From assembly GCA_964567995.1 (NCBI GenBank), contig CAZMOB010000001.1, forward strand, positions 124,001-188,000: a stretch of 64,000 bases of DNA, in the 5' to 3' direction. The DNA comes from JAGOTP01 sp964567995 (GTDB lineage: Bacteria > Patescibacteriota > Patescibacteriia > 2-12-FULL-60-25). Positions within the stretch are counted from its first letter, which is position 1. Every line of letters starts with the position of its first letter. Made by a program: the position numbers and the translations under genes. Shown piece after piece: positions 33,495 through 42,184 of the stretch. The notes below the pieces were generated by a model, which was given only the letters and a program-made list of their open reading frames with translations, was not told the origin of the DNA and made no database searches.

Positions 33495-34796
33495 TTATTC
33501 AGGGATGGTGGCATGTAATGGTTCCTCGGACGGCTGTTTGCCCTGTAAGAGCTGCTTTAAGCGCTCGTAACCAGCCGACGGGGCCGCTCCATAGCCATTC
33601 CAGGCCAACCGGGCGAGACCGCCTGAGCGTTTCCAGTCCATGAGCCATTCGCTTAACGTTTCTAATTCGAGTGGAGGCAAGCCGGCTTGTATCCCTCGTA
33701 GCCAGGCGTAACGCGCCTCTTCTTGGCCGCCTAGAGGTGGCTGCACGATGATAGGAAGACCGAGACCGGCATAAAATACCCAGGGGCTCGCGGCTGTCCA
33801 AAGAACGTCGATGCTTGGGAGAGCTTGCGTAAACGAAGCGAAAGCGACAGTTTCGTTCGCATGAGCATGTACGATGAGAGAAGAACCTAGATGACGGTGG
33901 AGTGTTTGGTTGCGAGCGATGGCTTCGATTGAGCGTGCTCGGGTAAGATCGTTCCCCGTGAACAAATGGATGATGAGTTCTCCATTTCGAATAGCCTTCC
34001 CTGCTCCTTCAAACAGTTTCAGCAATTCGTGGGTACGCCAACCGCTATCGGCGACGAGGCCGAGGCTAAGAGGTTTTTGAATCCGAGTGCGTGTTTTACG
34101 CGGACGGAAAATCTGATCAGGATCGAGGCGGGCAATACGTGCTTCCACATCTGCAAGCAGGCCTTTGGAAGATATGCTCTTGGGAGAAAGCGGAAGGCCG
34201 AAATGATAAATCTTGGCAGCCGGAACACCATACGCCTGTAATCGTTCTTCTGCCGTTCGGGTTGGAACGAGGAATTCGATCTTGGTGTGTTGTGGTTCAA
34301 GTGGGGCCCAGGCGCGTGAAGGATCGGCCGCATGACAGACGAGATAGATCGGGCCGGGATAGCCGTGGACTTCGGCGCTGAAGGCTAGAACTTGAGAGCT
34401 CGTGACAAGCGGGAGAGATTGTTTCGACAGCTGCTGAATGAGGTCTCGTCCCAGCTCTTTGTTTTGGAGATAATAATAGAATTCAATCAGGCGGCGGTTC
34501 CAGGCCGCTTGTTCGCGTTCTGGATAGCGAGAGGGTAGGCGGTGAACGAAGCGCTCCGTCACGCGTCGTAGGGGGCGACCGATGAGGGGGATCCGACTCA
34601 AAGAAGACAAGAAGGACGGTTGTTCCTGAAGATGGGACCAGAGCGCGCGGTCATGGGGCGGAATACCTGCATACGTGTCTGCTCGAAGGACTTTTTCTTG
34701 AAACGCAAGATCAGCGCACGCTTGAGCGACAAGATCTACGCCTCGTCCAAGGGGTGCAGAGACAACCCAGGCATCAAAAGAACGACGAATCGCCAT
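33495..34796 (-). CDS. GT-B-fold glycosyltransferase-like protein
   Basis: A 433-residue protein without membrane helices. The N-terminal half has PLGRGVDLVAQACADLA, like the glycine-rich acceptor loop of GT28/MGDG-synthase-type enzymes. The C-terminal half has SLGLVADSGWRTHELLKLF and a donor-site-like PWVFYAGLGLPIIVQPPLGGQEEAR. Functional assignment is only to the fold; it may transfer a sugar in glycolipid or glycan synthesis, or be a divergent non-catalytic member. A TATACT box lies 8 bases before the ATG. Confidence 0.6.
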   Translation of the reverse strand: MAIRRSFDAWVVSAPLGRGVDLVAQACADLAFQEKVLRADTYAGIPPHDRALWSHLQEQPSFLSSLSRIPLIGRPLRRVTERFVHRLPSRYPEREQAAWNRRLIEFYYYLQNKELGRDLIQQLSKQSLPLVTSSQVLAFSAEVHGYPGPIYLVCHAADPSRAWAPLEPQHTKIEFLVPTRTAEERLQAYGVPAAKIYHFGLPLSPKSISSKGLLADVEARIARLDPDQIFRPRKTRTRIQKPLSLGLVADSGWRTHELLKLFEGAGKAIRNGELIIHLFTGNDLTRARSIEAIARNQTLHRHLGSSLIVHAHANETVAFASFTQALPSIDVLWTAASPWVFYAGLGLPIIVQPPLGGQEEARYAWLRGIQAGLPPLELETLSEWLMDWKRSGGLARLAWNGYGAAPSAGYERLKQLLQGKQPSEEPLHATIPE

Positions 34797-34804
34797 GTAC
34801 AGTC

Positions 34805-34810
34805 AGTATA
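34805..34810 (-). promoter_or_regulatory. -10 box (TATACT), leaderless start
   Basis: TATACT on the minus strand, 8 bases before the ATG at 34796; it lies in the 23-base gap between two genes of the same direction and suggests a separate transcription start. Confidence 0.5.
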
Positions 34811-34819
34811 CACGGTCTG

Positions 34820-35272
34820 TTATTTTTTGGCGCGTCGCGGCAAGGATTTTTTATTGGATGCGTTGGATCGAACGGTCGAAGCCATATCGATTTCTTGGGT
34901 GTAGCGAGCAAAATGTTCATCGTAGGTTTTTTCGATCAGGTCCTCTAGTTGTTCCGGAGATGTCAAAGCAAGTCGATCGCCGATGGTTTTTTCTGTTTCT
35001 TGGCGCGCACGGTACCAAGCCCATTCGTCGGTGTAGGCGTACCAACTGTATTCCCACAGACGATCCTCTTCTTCATGAAAGAGGCTGTGCGCTTCCTCTT
35101 CGCTCAACTCAAGCAAGCGTTCCAGGTGACCCAAAAGCGCTGGAGGTTCTTGGCTGTCTTCTCCTCGTTCACGGCGAAAGGTTTCTTCGACGATGTACTG
35201 CGAAAGAAGTGAGCGGTGGAGCTCGGTGAGTTGATCGCGTGTGAGGCCTAGGGAATAAAAAGCATCAGTCAT
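34820..35272 (-). CDS. Acidic soluble hypothetical protein
   Basis: A 150-residue, Glu-rich helical protein (for example HLERLLELSEEEAHSLFHEEEDRLWEY) with a basic C-terminal tail (SNASNKKSLPRRAKK). No known family and no membrane segment. It starts 4 bases after the pilin-like gene, so these are probably co-transcribed. Confidence 0.6.
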   Translation of the reverse strand: MTDAFYSLGLTRDQLTELHRSLLSQYIVEETFRRERGEDSQEPPALLGHLERLLELSEEEAHSLFHEEEDRLWEYSWYAYTDEWAWYRARQETEKTIGDRLALTSPEQLEDLIEKTYDEHFARYTQEIDMASTVRSNASNKKSLPRRAKK

Positions 35273-35276
35273 AGGG

Positions 35277-35798
35277 TTATCGGATTAATCCTGGTTTTGG
35301 AACGATCGCAGGAACATTCTGTGATGTTCTGACGCGCAGATTGAAACAGGTACGTCCAGCACTATGGTACCAGCTTGGAATATCGACTAACGCCCCTCCA
35401 ACGGGCACTGGTCCAGCTGGCGTGGATCGCTCTTCTGGTGAGGTGGCAAGATCGAAATTGGCGCAGAGTTGGTAAAAGACTTTGGTAGATGTTGTTGCTG
35501 GAGAAATGTCGTAATATTCATACTCGACACCGGTTGCTGGATCGCGTATTTCACTATTAATATGTGGTTGGGTACTGACGAGGTCTGCCAAGTTGCGAGG
35601 GATGGTTCCGCGTGTTTGTGCAAATACATCAACAGCATAGGTGATCTGGTCCAGGTTGTTTACCCGTTGCTGATCGAGTGCTTCTTTACGACGTGTGGTG
35701 GGGGATCCGGAAACGTACAGTCCAGCGATAATCGCTATAATGATTACGAGACAGACTCCCCAGCGAATAACACGGACTGTGGGTAGCGTGTGCAGCAT
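35277..35798 (-). CDS. Membrane-anchored pseudopilin-like hypothetical protein
   Basis: A 173-residue protein with an N-terminal membrane helix (about residues 10-28), then a helix (LDQQRVNNLDQITYAVDVFAQ) and a small extracytoplasmic domain with two cysteines. The layout recalls minor pilins or secretion pseudopilins, but no prepilin peptidase site is visible. ATG 35798 lies 1 base after the upstream stop; a longer frame overlapping that gene was rejected. Confidence 0.6.
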   Translation of the reverse strand: MLHTLPTVRVIRWGVCLVIIIAIIAGLYVSGSPTTRRKEALDQQRVNNLDQITYAVDVFAQTRGTIPRNLADLVSTQPHINSEIRDPATGVEYEYYDISPATTSTKVFYQLCANFDLATSPEERSTPAGPVPVGGALVDIPSWYHSAGRTCFNLRVRTSQNVPAIVPKPGLIR

Positions 35799-35799
35799 A

Positions 35800-36444
35800 T
35801 TAGGCGTGGGTGAGAGCCTCGTCGCGACGAAGATCCCAGAGGTAATAGCCGAAGGCGGTGCCAGCGATGAGGAGGACGATGGCAACTTTGAGTAAGAAGC
35901 GGACGGTCAATTCACCAGACAACAGCGATCCGACCAACGTGATCAGATCGACGATGATGCTGACAGCTGCGACGAACAAGGTGAAGTAGGTGAGCCATTT
36001 ACGAACTTTGGAACCACGTTTTAGCGGATCGCGTTCGAGACCTTTTTCAAGAAAGCGGTTCAGGACGACGAAGATGGGGAACGTAATGATCAACGCGGCT
36101 GTTGAGTTACGTACGGTCGAGAGTCCGGCAATACTGGCATAATTCCCTTGGAGTACATCAGGAATTGCGCGTTCGATGAGTGCGAAGAGTAATGTGCCAA
36201 AAGAGACAGCGGTAATGTAGAGCGTCAGAAACAGCACCAAATACAAAAAGGCTTCCCGAGCAGACAGATAGGGCTCGCGGCGAGGAACGGGCAGGGTGAA
36301 TCCATCGATCATGACGAAGCCACGTAATGCGGACGTGATCTCTTCTTCAGGCCAGCCAGCTGCTTTGAGAGCCTGCGTGATACTTGCGGTGGTTTCGCCA
36401 CGCTCCAACGCTTGTTTTAAAAACGGCTGTAAATCGTACGCCAT
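35800..36444 (-). CDS. DUF5671 domain membrane protein
   Basis: A 214-residue protein. The N-terminal 45 residues resemble a small helical domain (LKQALERGETTASITQALKAAGWPEEEITSAL), common before membrane domains in CPR proteins. Four membrane helices follow with the DUF5671 pattern (SAREAFLYLVLFLTLYITAVSFGTLLF). Function unknown. It is the first gene of a three-gene minus-strand cluster. Confidence 0.75.
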   Translation of the reverse strand: MAYDLQPFLKQALERGETTASITQALKAAGWPEEEITSALRGFVMIDGFTLPVPRREPYLSAREAFLYLVLFLTLYITAVSFGTLLFALIERAIPDVLQGNYASIAGLSTVRNSTAALIITFPIFVVLNRFLEKGLERDPLKRGSKVRKWLTYFTLFVAAVSIIVDLITLVGSLLSGELTVRFLLKVAIVLLIAGTAFGYYLWDLRRDEALTHA

Positions 36445-36484
36445 ATGCCTTTTACGCTACGCGTAAACCTGCGGTCTGTCGAGC

Positions 36485-37075
36485 TTACGACTCAGCCCGC
36501 TTGGCGGCTTCGAGCTGGGTTTGGATGAGGCCGAGGAGCGCCTCTTTGCCAGTGCCAGTACGAGCGGAGAAGAAGACGGCGGATGCGTTCACCCCTTGTC
36601 GGATAAGGGCGTGTTGCAATTGTGATTTTTCAGACTGCGAAAGTTTATCTGATTTGTTTATGACCAAGATCCAAGGCAGTTTTTGTTCTTGTAGGTAGAG
36701 CGCCATCTCTCCATCCAGCGGGGAAGAAAGTCCAACGGCGGCATCAATGACAAGGAGGATGAGCGCTGGTGGCATGAGCAGCGTGTCGTAGATCATCTGC
36801 TCAAGCTCGCCTCGTTCTTTTTTGGATTGCTTGGCAAAACCGTAGCCGGGCAAGTCGAGTAATGAAAAGGACTTGCCGAACGTGTAGCGGTTGATAAGGC
36901 GTGTTCGGCCGGGGGTATTACTGGTGCGGGCCAGGTCTTTTTGTCCACCCAAACGATTCACAAGACTGGACTTTCCAACATTCGACCGACCCACCAACAC
37001 GATGTGTGGGAGGGTGACGGGAAGGTCTTTTGGTGTCGGGTAGCTCCGTTCGAAGGCGGCCGGGGTGATGGACAT
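36485..37075 (-). CDS. engB: Ribosome biogenesis GTPase EngB (YihA/YsxC)
   Basis: A 196-residue TRAFAC GTPase. G1 is GRSNVGKS, G2 is in TSNTPGRTR, G3 is DLPGYG (with FAKQSKKERGEL behind it), G4 is NKSD and G5 is SARTG. EngB acts late in assembly of the large ribosomal subunit. It is divergent from the malic enzyme gene. Confidence 0.95.
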   Translation of the reverse strand: MSITPAAFERSYPTPKDLPVTLPHIVLVGRSNVGKSSLVNRLGGQKDLARTSNTPGRTRLINRYTFGKSFSLLDLPGYGFAKQSKKERGELEQMIYDTLLMPPALILLVIDAAVGLSSPLDGEMALYLQEQKLPWILVINKSDKLSQSEKSQLQHALIRQGVNASAVFFSARTGTGKEALLGLIQTQLEAAKRAES

Positions 37076-37133
37076 GTCAGGGAGAGTAGCAAACTTGGCA
37101 GAAATCCCCTAGAGAGGCATGCTACTGGCCACT

Positions 37134-38282
37134 ATGTCCACCTGGAATGAGATCCAACAAGCCTCGATTGACTTACATCGAACGAACAAAGGCGTGATTC
37201 AGATGCAGCCCAAGCAGCCGATCGAGAATCGGGCTGATTTGACCCTGGTTTATACTCCAGGAGTCGGGGCGGTTTCGAGTTTGATTGCGGAGCGTCCGGA
37301 AGAGGCAGATCGGCTCACGTGGCGAAAAAATACCGTCGCGGTGATCTCGGATGGGTCAGCGGTCCTGGGCCTTGGTAATATTGGTCCGGCGGCGGCGTTG
37401 CCAGTGATGGAGGGGAAGTGCGCGATTTTCAAGCGGTTTGCGGGAATTGATGCTGTGCCGCTTGTGTTGGGCACGCAGGATCCAGAAGAAATCATCAAGA
37501 TCGCGATCGCATTGGCTCCCAGTTTTGGGGCGCTACAGTTCGAGGATATTTCAGCTCCCCGGTGTTTTGAGATCGAACGACGTGTGCAGGAAGCGTTGAA
37601 TATCCCTGTGATGCATGATGATCAACATGGAACGGCGATTGTGACGTTGGCGGCTTTGATCAATGCAACGAAGGTCGTTGGGAAGAACTTGGAAGACTGT
37701 CGCATTGTACTGAACGGAGCTGGCGCTGCAGGAACGGCCATTGCCAAGTTATTGAAAACATACGGCGTAAAAAACTTGATTGCGGTTGATCGTACCGGAG
37801 CAATTTATGTGGGAAGAGGGGATTTGAATCCTGAGAAACAATTGCTTGCTGAACTGACGAATGAAGAACGACGAAGTGGTTCTCTCTTAGAGGTGGCAGC
37901 GAATGCAGATATTTTGATTGGTATCAGCGTGGCCGGTGCGTTCGGTCCGGAGGTAATCAAAGCGATGGCCAAAGACCCAATCGTGATCGCACTGGCTAAT
38001 CCGGTGCCGGAAATTTTGCCGGATGTGGCAAAAGAAGCGGGTGTGGCTGTTCTGGCGACTGGCCGCAGTGACTTTGCGAATCAGGTAAACAATGCCTTGT
38101 GTTATCCGGGATTATTTCGTGGCATGTTGGATCATGACGTAAAGAAAGTGACAGACGAGATCAAGGTGCGTGCCGCGAAGGCGATTGCTTCAATGGTTAC
38201 GAATCCAACAGCGGACAACATTATTCCAACCATGTTTGATGAAGGATTGATGGAAACGGTAGCGAAGAGCATGCTTGGATAA
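37134..38282 (+). CDS. NAD(P)-dependent malic enzyme
   Basis: A 382-residue short-form malic enzyme. Visible are TLVYTPGVGAVS, the WRKNTVAVISDGSAVLGLGNIGP segment, the lysine in KCAIFKRF, the metal-site FEDISAPRCFEIER and MHDDQHGTA, and the NAD(P)-binding NGAGAAGTAIA. It decarboxylates malate to pyruvate with reduction of NAD(P)+. No other citric-acid-cycle gene lies near. The ATG at 37134 is preceded by TACTGG 5 bases upstream and no Shine-Dalgarno sequence; an upstream ATG at 37119 overlaps that box. Confidence 0.92.
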   Translation: MSTWNEIQQASIDLHRTNKGVIQMQPKQPIENRADLTLVYTPGVGAVSSLIAERPEEADRLTWRKNTVAVISDGSAVLGLGNIGPAAALPVMEGKCAIFKRFAGIDAVPLVLGTQDPEEIIKIAIALAPSFGALQFEDISAPRCFEIERRVQEALNIPVMHDDQHGTAIVTLAALINATKVVGKNLEDCRIVLNGAGAAGTAIAKLLKTYGVKNLIAVDRTGAIYVGRGDLNPEKQLLAELTNEERRSGSLLEVAANADILIGISVAGAFGPEVIKAMAKDPIVIALANPVPEILPDVAKEAGVAVLATGRSDFANQVNNALCYPGLFRGMLDHDVKKVTDEIKVRAAKAIASMVTNPTADNIIPTMFDEGLMETVAKSMLG

Positions 38283-38537
38283 AACGATCTAGCCCATAAA
38301 ACGAATGCAGAGGCCGCGACCTGATTGGTCGACGGCCTCTGTTCTTGCAGCGGGACCGAGTTGACGGTTCCTGCCACGGAAAGGGGCAGACGCACGATGG
38401 GGGAGATGAGGACCCATCTGCATCGCTGGTTGCACCCGTGAAGATGCAACGCGCTATGTGCTCTCCTGTGCTCCAACCTTGCGCACGGAGGCTTTGGTAT
38501 CAGCGAAAAACGCAGACTCGTTCACAATGCTGTTTTC
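38283..38537. other. Intergenic region with hairpins
   Basis: A GC-rich hairpin (AGAGGCCG 38309-38316 with CGGCCTCT 38333-38340, extended by CGACC/GGTCG) serves as terminator of the malic enzyme gene. Beyond it GC-rich sequence holds a second small stem (TTGCAC...GATGCAAC around 38430-38450). Short open frames on either strand run through the hairpin and lack Shine-Dalgarno support. Confidence 0.5.
38309..38346 (+). terminator. Terminator of malic enzyme gene
   Basis: Stem AGAGGCCGCGACC with GGTCGACGGCCTCT (one mismatch), loop TGATT, then GTTCTT. The minus-strand side carries CGTTTTAT, similar to hairpins after the GC-rich genes. Confidence 0.7.
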
Positions 38538-38546
38538 TGCTATACT
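38538..38546 (+). promoter_or_regulatory. Extended -10 promoter (TGCTATACT) for ftsEX
   Basis: TGCTATACT, 19 bases before the ftsE ATG at 38566. Confidence 0.6.
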
Positions 38547-38565
38547 TCCCTCTGTTGTTGGCTCT

Positions 38566-39252
38566 ATGATCCTTCTTGAACACGTGACAAAAGTCTATGC
38601 GTCGGGGGATCCTGCGTTGCAGGATGTGTCTTTGCATATTGAACCGGGGGAGTTTGTGTCGATCGTCGGGCAAAGCGGTGCGGGGAAAACGACGTTGGCG
38701 AAACTCTTGATCGCGGAAGAGCGGCCGAGTAGCGGTCGGATCATTATCGGCGGCTGGGATATTACGCGGATCAAGCCACGAGAAGTTCCGTATCTTCGGC
38801 GACAATTGGGGGTGGTCTTTCAAGACTACAAATTGCTGCGACAAAAAACCGTCTATGAAAATGTTGCGTTTGCGTTGGAGGTGGCGGGTGAGTCTGCTAA
38901 GCGTATCCGTGAAGTGGTTCCACAAGTTCTTTCGATTGTGGGTCTGACGGATAAAGCGCATCGGTTTCCAACGGAGATTTCCGGAGGTGAGCAGCAACGC
39001 GTCGTGATCGCTCGTTCGCTGGTCCATCGTCCAAAAGTGTTGTTGGCGGACGAGCCGACAGGAAACTTGGATACGGTGAATACGCAAGAGATTATGAACC
39101 TACTCATGAAGATTAATGCCTTTGGAACAACGATCGTGTTGGTCACACACAATCGGGAGATTGTGAATGCAATTCGACGTCGTGTTATCACGTTGAAAGA
39201 TGGACGGATCGCGACGGATCAAGAGAAAGGCAAATACCATCTTCCTGTATGA
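38566..39252 (+). CDS. ftsE: Cell division ATP-binding protein FtsE
   Basis: A 228-residue ABC ATPase with Walker A GQSGAGKT, Q-loop FQDYKLL, signature SGGEQQR and Walker B VLLADEPTGNLD. The YKLL after the Q-loop and coupling to ftsX identify FtsE. FtsEX sits in the divisome and activates peptidoglycan hydrolases. A longer in-frame start at 38458 was rejected since it lies before the promoter. The stop overlaps the ftsX start by 4 bases. Confidence 0.94.
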   Translation: MILLEHVTKVYASGDPALQDVSLHIEPGEFVSIVGQSGAGKTTLAKLLIAEERPSSGRIIIGGWDITRIKPREVPYLRRQLGVVFQDYKLLRQKTVYENVAFALEVAGESAKRIREVVPQVLSIVGLTDKAHRFPTEISGGEQQRVVIARSLVHRPKVLLADEPTGNLDTVNTQEIMNLLMKINAFGTTIVLVTHNREIVNAIRRRVITLKDGRIATDQEKGKYHLPV

Positions 39253-40160
39253 TCCGCACTGCTTGGCGCATTTTTGGAGCTTCCATCCGCAATCTGTGGC
39301 GCAATGGTTGGATCAGTCTTGCAACGGTGTTTGTGTTTTCACTCGCCTTACTTTCGGTGAACGTATTGATCGGAGTGCAGTCGATCGTTGGATCGGTCGC
39401 TCGGTCGTTGGAGGAAAAAGTAGATATTACGATTACCTTTAAATCGGATACACCGGCAGCCGTTGTGTCCCAGGCCCGTTTCTTTGTTCGTTCTTTACCC
39501 CAAGTCAAAGATCTAGAAGAGATTACGCCGGATCAAGCGTTAAAGGAGTTCAAAGAACTGCACAAGAATGATCCGAACGTCTTGGAAGCCTTGAATGAAG
39601 TGGGGGGTAATCCATTGGGCGCGAAGTTGATCGTCAAAGCGCGTCATCCGGATGAGTATCCCTTTTTGGTGCAAGCGATTCAGAATCCACAGTACCAACC
39701 GTATATCGAGCGGCAGACTTATGATCGACATGAGGGGGCGATTGCATTGGTCGAAAAGGCAGGACGACAGGTTCGTTTGTTTGCTTCGGCATTAATTGCG
39801 CTCTTCGCTTGTTTTGGCTTGCTCATGGCATTCAACGCAATTCGGGTTGCGATTTACACGCAGCGCGATGAGATCGCGATCATGCGCTTGGTGGGAGCGT
39901 CCAACTCGTTCATCCGCGGTCCATTCGTTTTAGAAGGGGTTTGGCTCGCCGTGATTGCGTTCCTTCTGTCAGGACTCGCGACGTATCTGTTAATCGTTTG
40001 GAGTGAACCGCTCTTGGTCCGTGCCTTGGGCGTGGATGGAGGAGTGCGAGCCTTCTTTCAAGAGCGTTTTTTCCAGATTCTGTCCGTCGAAGGCGGTGGT
40101 TTGATCTTGCTCGCCATGCTCTCTTCCGGAATTGCGGCGGGGAGGTATAGTAAGCGCTAA
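39249..40160 (+). CDS. ftsX: Cell division protein FtsX
   Basis: A 303-residue permease-like protein: a cytoplasmic N-terminus, first membrane helix (about residues 22-45), a large extracytoplasmic domain (about 50-175, with VDITITFKSDTP) and three more helices with RDEIAIMRLVGASNSFIRGPFVLEG, the FtsX signature. It transmits FtsE ATP hydrolysis to cell-wall hydrolases outside. Coupled to ftsE by overlap. The next gene, a HExxH protein, starts 3 bases after its stop. Confidence 0.94.
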   Translation: MIRTAWRIFGASIRNLWRNGWISLATVFVFSLALLSVNVLIGVQSIVGSVARSLEEKVDITITFKSDTPAAVVSQARFFVRSLPQVKDLEEITPDQALKEFKELHKNDPNVLEALNEVGGNPLGAKLIVKARHPDEYPFLVQAIQNPQYQPYIERQTYDRHEGAIALVEKAGRQVRLFASALIALFACFGLLMAFNAIRVAIYTQRDEIAIMRLVGASNSFIRGPFVLEGVWLAVIAFLLSGLATYLLIVWSEPLLVRALGVDGGVRAFFQERFFQILSVEGGGLILLAMLSSGIAAGRYSKR

Positions 40161-40163
40161 GGT

Positions 40164-41720
40164 ATGGAACAACCATTTGAACGAGGTTCAGCACCAGATC
40201 AAGAGGAATGGGTGTCTGAAACGGACGAACCGATTCCAGATCATATCTTGGAGTTGATCGGGGTCACGCCGCGTGCTTGGCGGACGACGCCTTCTCCAAC
40301 GGGCAAGGCGCTTTTTTTAGCTGTATCGCTGGCTTTGGGAAGGAGTGATGGTCATAAAACGATGAACGATTTACCGCCTCAACAGGTGGAAGTGGTGAGG
40401 CGTTCAGTCACGCGGGAGAAGCCAAGCGAACAGGCACATATTCAAGTATCTGGGCTAGAGGTATTTGGTGTAGATGGAGCTCGCTTCGCTTCCAGAATGG
40501 CGGAGATGCTACATCCGTTTTTACGACCAGGCAGGTATCGTATCCAATTTTCTCCGCAGCAGCGCTTTATTGATGATACGTATTTTGGGTTGCAGGCAAT
40601 CGGTCGAGTCTCAACGCAGTGTGAGGTATTGGCTGATTGCAGTCATACGGAAAGCGCAGAGGAAGATGTCATCACGACGTATCCGGCATTGGTGAATCCT
40701 GGCTTGGCAGCAGGAGCGAGTACCGACCAATTGATCGATACGATCGCACACGAACTCATGCATACACATGAGGATGGGGAACTCGCCTATTTCATTCAGC
40801 GCGTTCAATCCGAGGATCGCATTCGTTTTCCTTACCCTGAGCGGTTCTTGGAAGTGCGTTTCCAAGGCCAGCCGGTTCTTTGGAAGGCGATGGCCAATGA
40901 GTATCGTTCAGAATTGGTAAAGGCACTGATTCACATTCAAGCGACGACGCCAGATGGGTCGATTGAACGTTCAGCCATTGCCTTTTTACAAGATCGATTT
41001 CCCGGATCATCGGCAGCGGCAGTGCTGGAAGATGTCCGTATGCTCAGTCAGCAGAACCCCGCCATCAACTGGCCAGTCTTACTGAAAGAAGCTCAGGCGT
41101 TCCGACATGATGTAGCGCTTGAGCGGGAACGGGGCTCTATCCTGCACGATTTCATCGAACCGATTCAAGATCCGGTATTGGCTGAGATGATGCGCGGGCT
41201 CTTAGATCGATCGGCACCGACAGAATGGATGCGGATAAGGCATGTACTCGAACGCGTCCCGCCTGCAGAACGAACGGAGGAGTATGAGAGCTTGATTCGG
41301 GATCTCGCTTACTATCGTTTTGAGTTGAAACAGCGGCAAGAGACGGAGTTTGCAGACGCTACTCATCATGCCTCGGTCTTTTCCCCGGCGTTGTTACGGA
41401 CTTGGCGCATCCTTATCGAGAGCATACAAACGGTTGTGCAACGACGATTGAAAGAGGGCGAACCACGAACAGCTTTTTCTGAAGAGTCAGATCTCAATAG
41501 AGTAATGGTCACACGACTGCCAAGTCGTGCGCTACGAGCAAGTTTTTTACAACACTACCAGGCGCTTTCGGATGAGGAGCGAACGATGATTCGCCCATTC
41601 TTGATCGAGGCCGCTCGTTTTGAAGCGCAAGAAATTCCTGTACCCGCCTGGTTCCGAGCTCGGGTCGAGCCTTTTCTCGCAGGTCGACGCTCAGGGCCAA
41701 CGATTCCACTCTCGTCCTAA
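40164..41720 (+). CDS. HExxH-containing hypothetical protein downstream of ftsX
   Basis: A 518-residue soluble protein with no signal peptide. IAHELMHTHEDGE at about residues 194-206 contains HExxH, the zinc site of many metallopeptidases; a third ligand is not certain, but Glu206 or the distant NEYRSELVKAL (about 255) are candidates. The rest is helical and unrecognised. The gene lies 3 bases behind ftsX and is probably co-transcribed with it, so a role in division or cell-wall processing is possible, though the lack of an export signal argues for a cytoplasmic role. Confidence 0.65.
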   Translation: MEQPFERGSAPDQEEWVSETDEPIPDHILELIGVTPRAWRTTPSPTGKALFLAVSLALGRSDGHKTMNDLPPQQVEVVRRSVTREKPSEQAHIQVSGLEVFGVDGARFASRMAEMLHPFLRPGRYRIQFSPQQRFIDDTYFGLQAIGRVSTQCEVLADCSHTESAEEDVITTYPALVNPGLAAGASTDQLIDTIAHELMHTHEDGELAYFIQRVQSEDRIRFPYPERFLEVRFQGQPVLWKAMANEYRSELVKALIHIQATTPDGSIERSAIAFLQDRFPGSSAAAVLEDVRMLSQQNPAINWPVLLKEAQAFRHDVALERERGSILHDFIEPIQDPVLAEMMRGLLDRSAPTEWMRIRHVLERVPPAERTEEYESLIRDLAYYRFELKQRQETEFADATHHASVFSPALLRTWRILIESIQTVVQRRLKEGEPRTAFSEESDLNRVMVTRLPSRALRASFLQHYQALSDEERTMIRPFLIEAARFEAQEIPVPAWFRARVEPFLAGRRSGPTIPLSS

Positions 41721-41728
41721 ACGATCCT

Positions 41729-42184
41729 ATGTTGTTGTTTTTATTTTCCTCAGAATTTGATCTACTTGGAGAGTTTGTCTTTGAGCAGGGAGCACTTCAG
41801 CGCTTTTCTTTGTCTTCACGGGGACGAACGCAGCTCGAGACAGTGGTTGAGCATTGGCAAGCACAGGGGATCGAGCTGATCGAGCGTGTGCCGGTCGTAC
41901 AAGAGGAGCAAGCGAATTTGATCACGACGCGACGTTTTGTGACATTCAATCAGCCAGAAGCCGAGGCCGCAGTGCGTTGTTGGGCGGTAGAGAAGGACTA
42001 TCTGTGTTTGGATGTTCCAGAACGTCTGTTGCCCCAGTGGGAGAAACTTTGCTTGTTAGACCTTCAACCGGAAGAACGCTTCGCGAGTTTGCGGGCGTTG
42101 CGGGAGGGTTCGCACAAGATTGTGGAAGCGTGGGATACGGCGCTTGATAAGACATTACAGGCTCAGAAAACCAGAGTTCGTTAA
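41729..42184 (+). CDS. Hypothetical protein
   Basis: A 151-residue soluble alpha/beta protein (QLETVVEHWQAQGIELIERVPVV) without a known motif. It follows the HExxH gene by 8 bases and overlaps the 3' end of the convergent pepF by 4 bases. No membrane segments. Confidence 0.6.
   Translation: MLLFLFSSEFDLLGEFVFEQGALQRFSLSSRGRTQLETVVEHWQAQGIELIERVPVVQEEQANLITTRRFVTFNQPEAEAAVRCWAVEKDYLCLDVPERLLPQWEKLCLLDLQPEERFASLRALREGSHKIVEAWDTALDKTLQAQKTRVR

Noticed and set aside
38132..38476. Minus-strand frame spanning the malic enzyme terminator
   Set aside because: It runs through a strong hairpin and into the malic enzyme gene, with no Shine-Dalgarno sequence or known motif.
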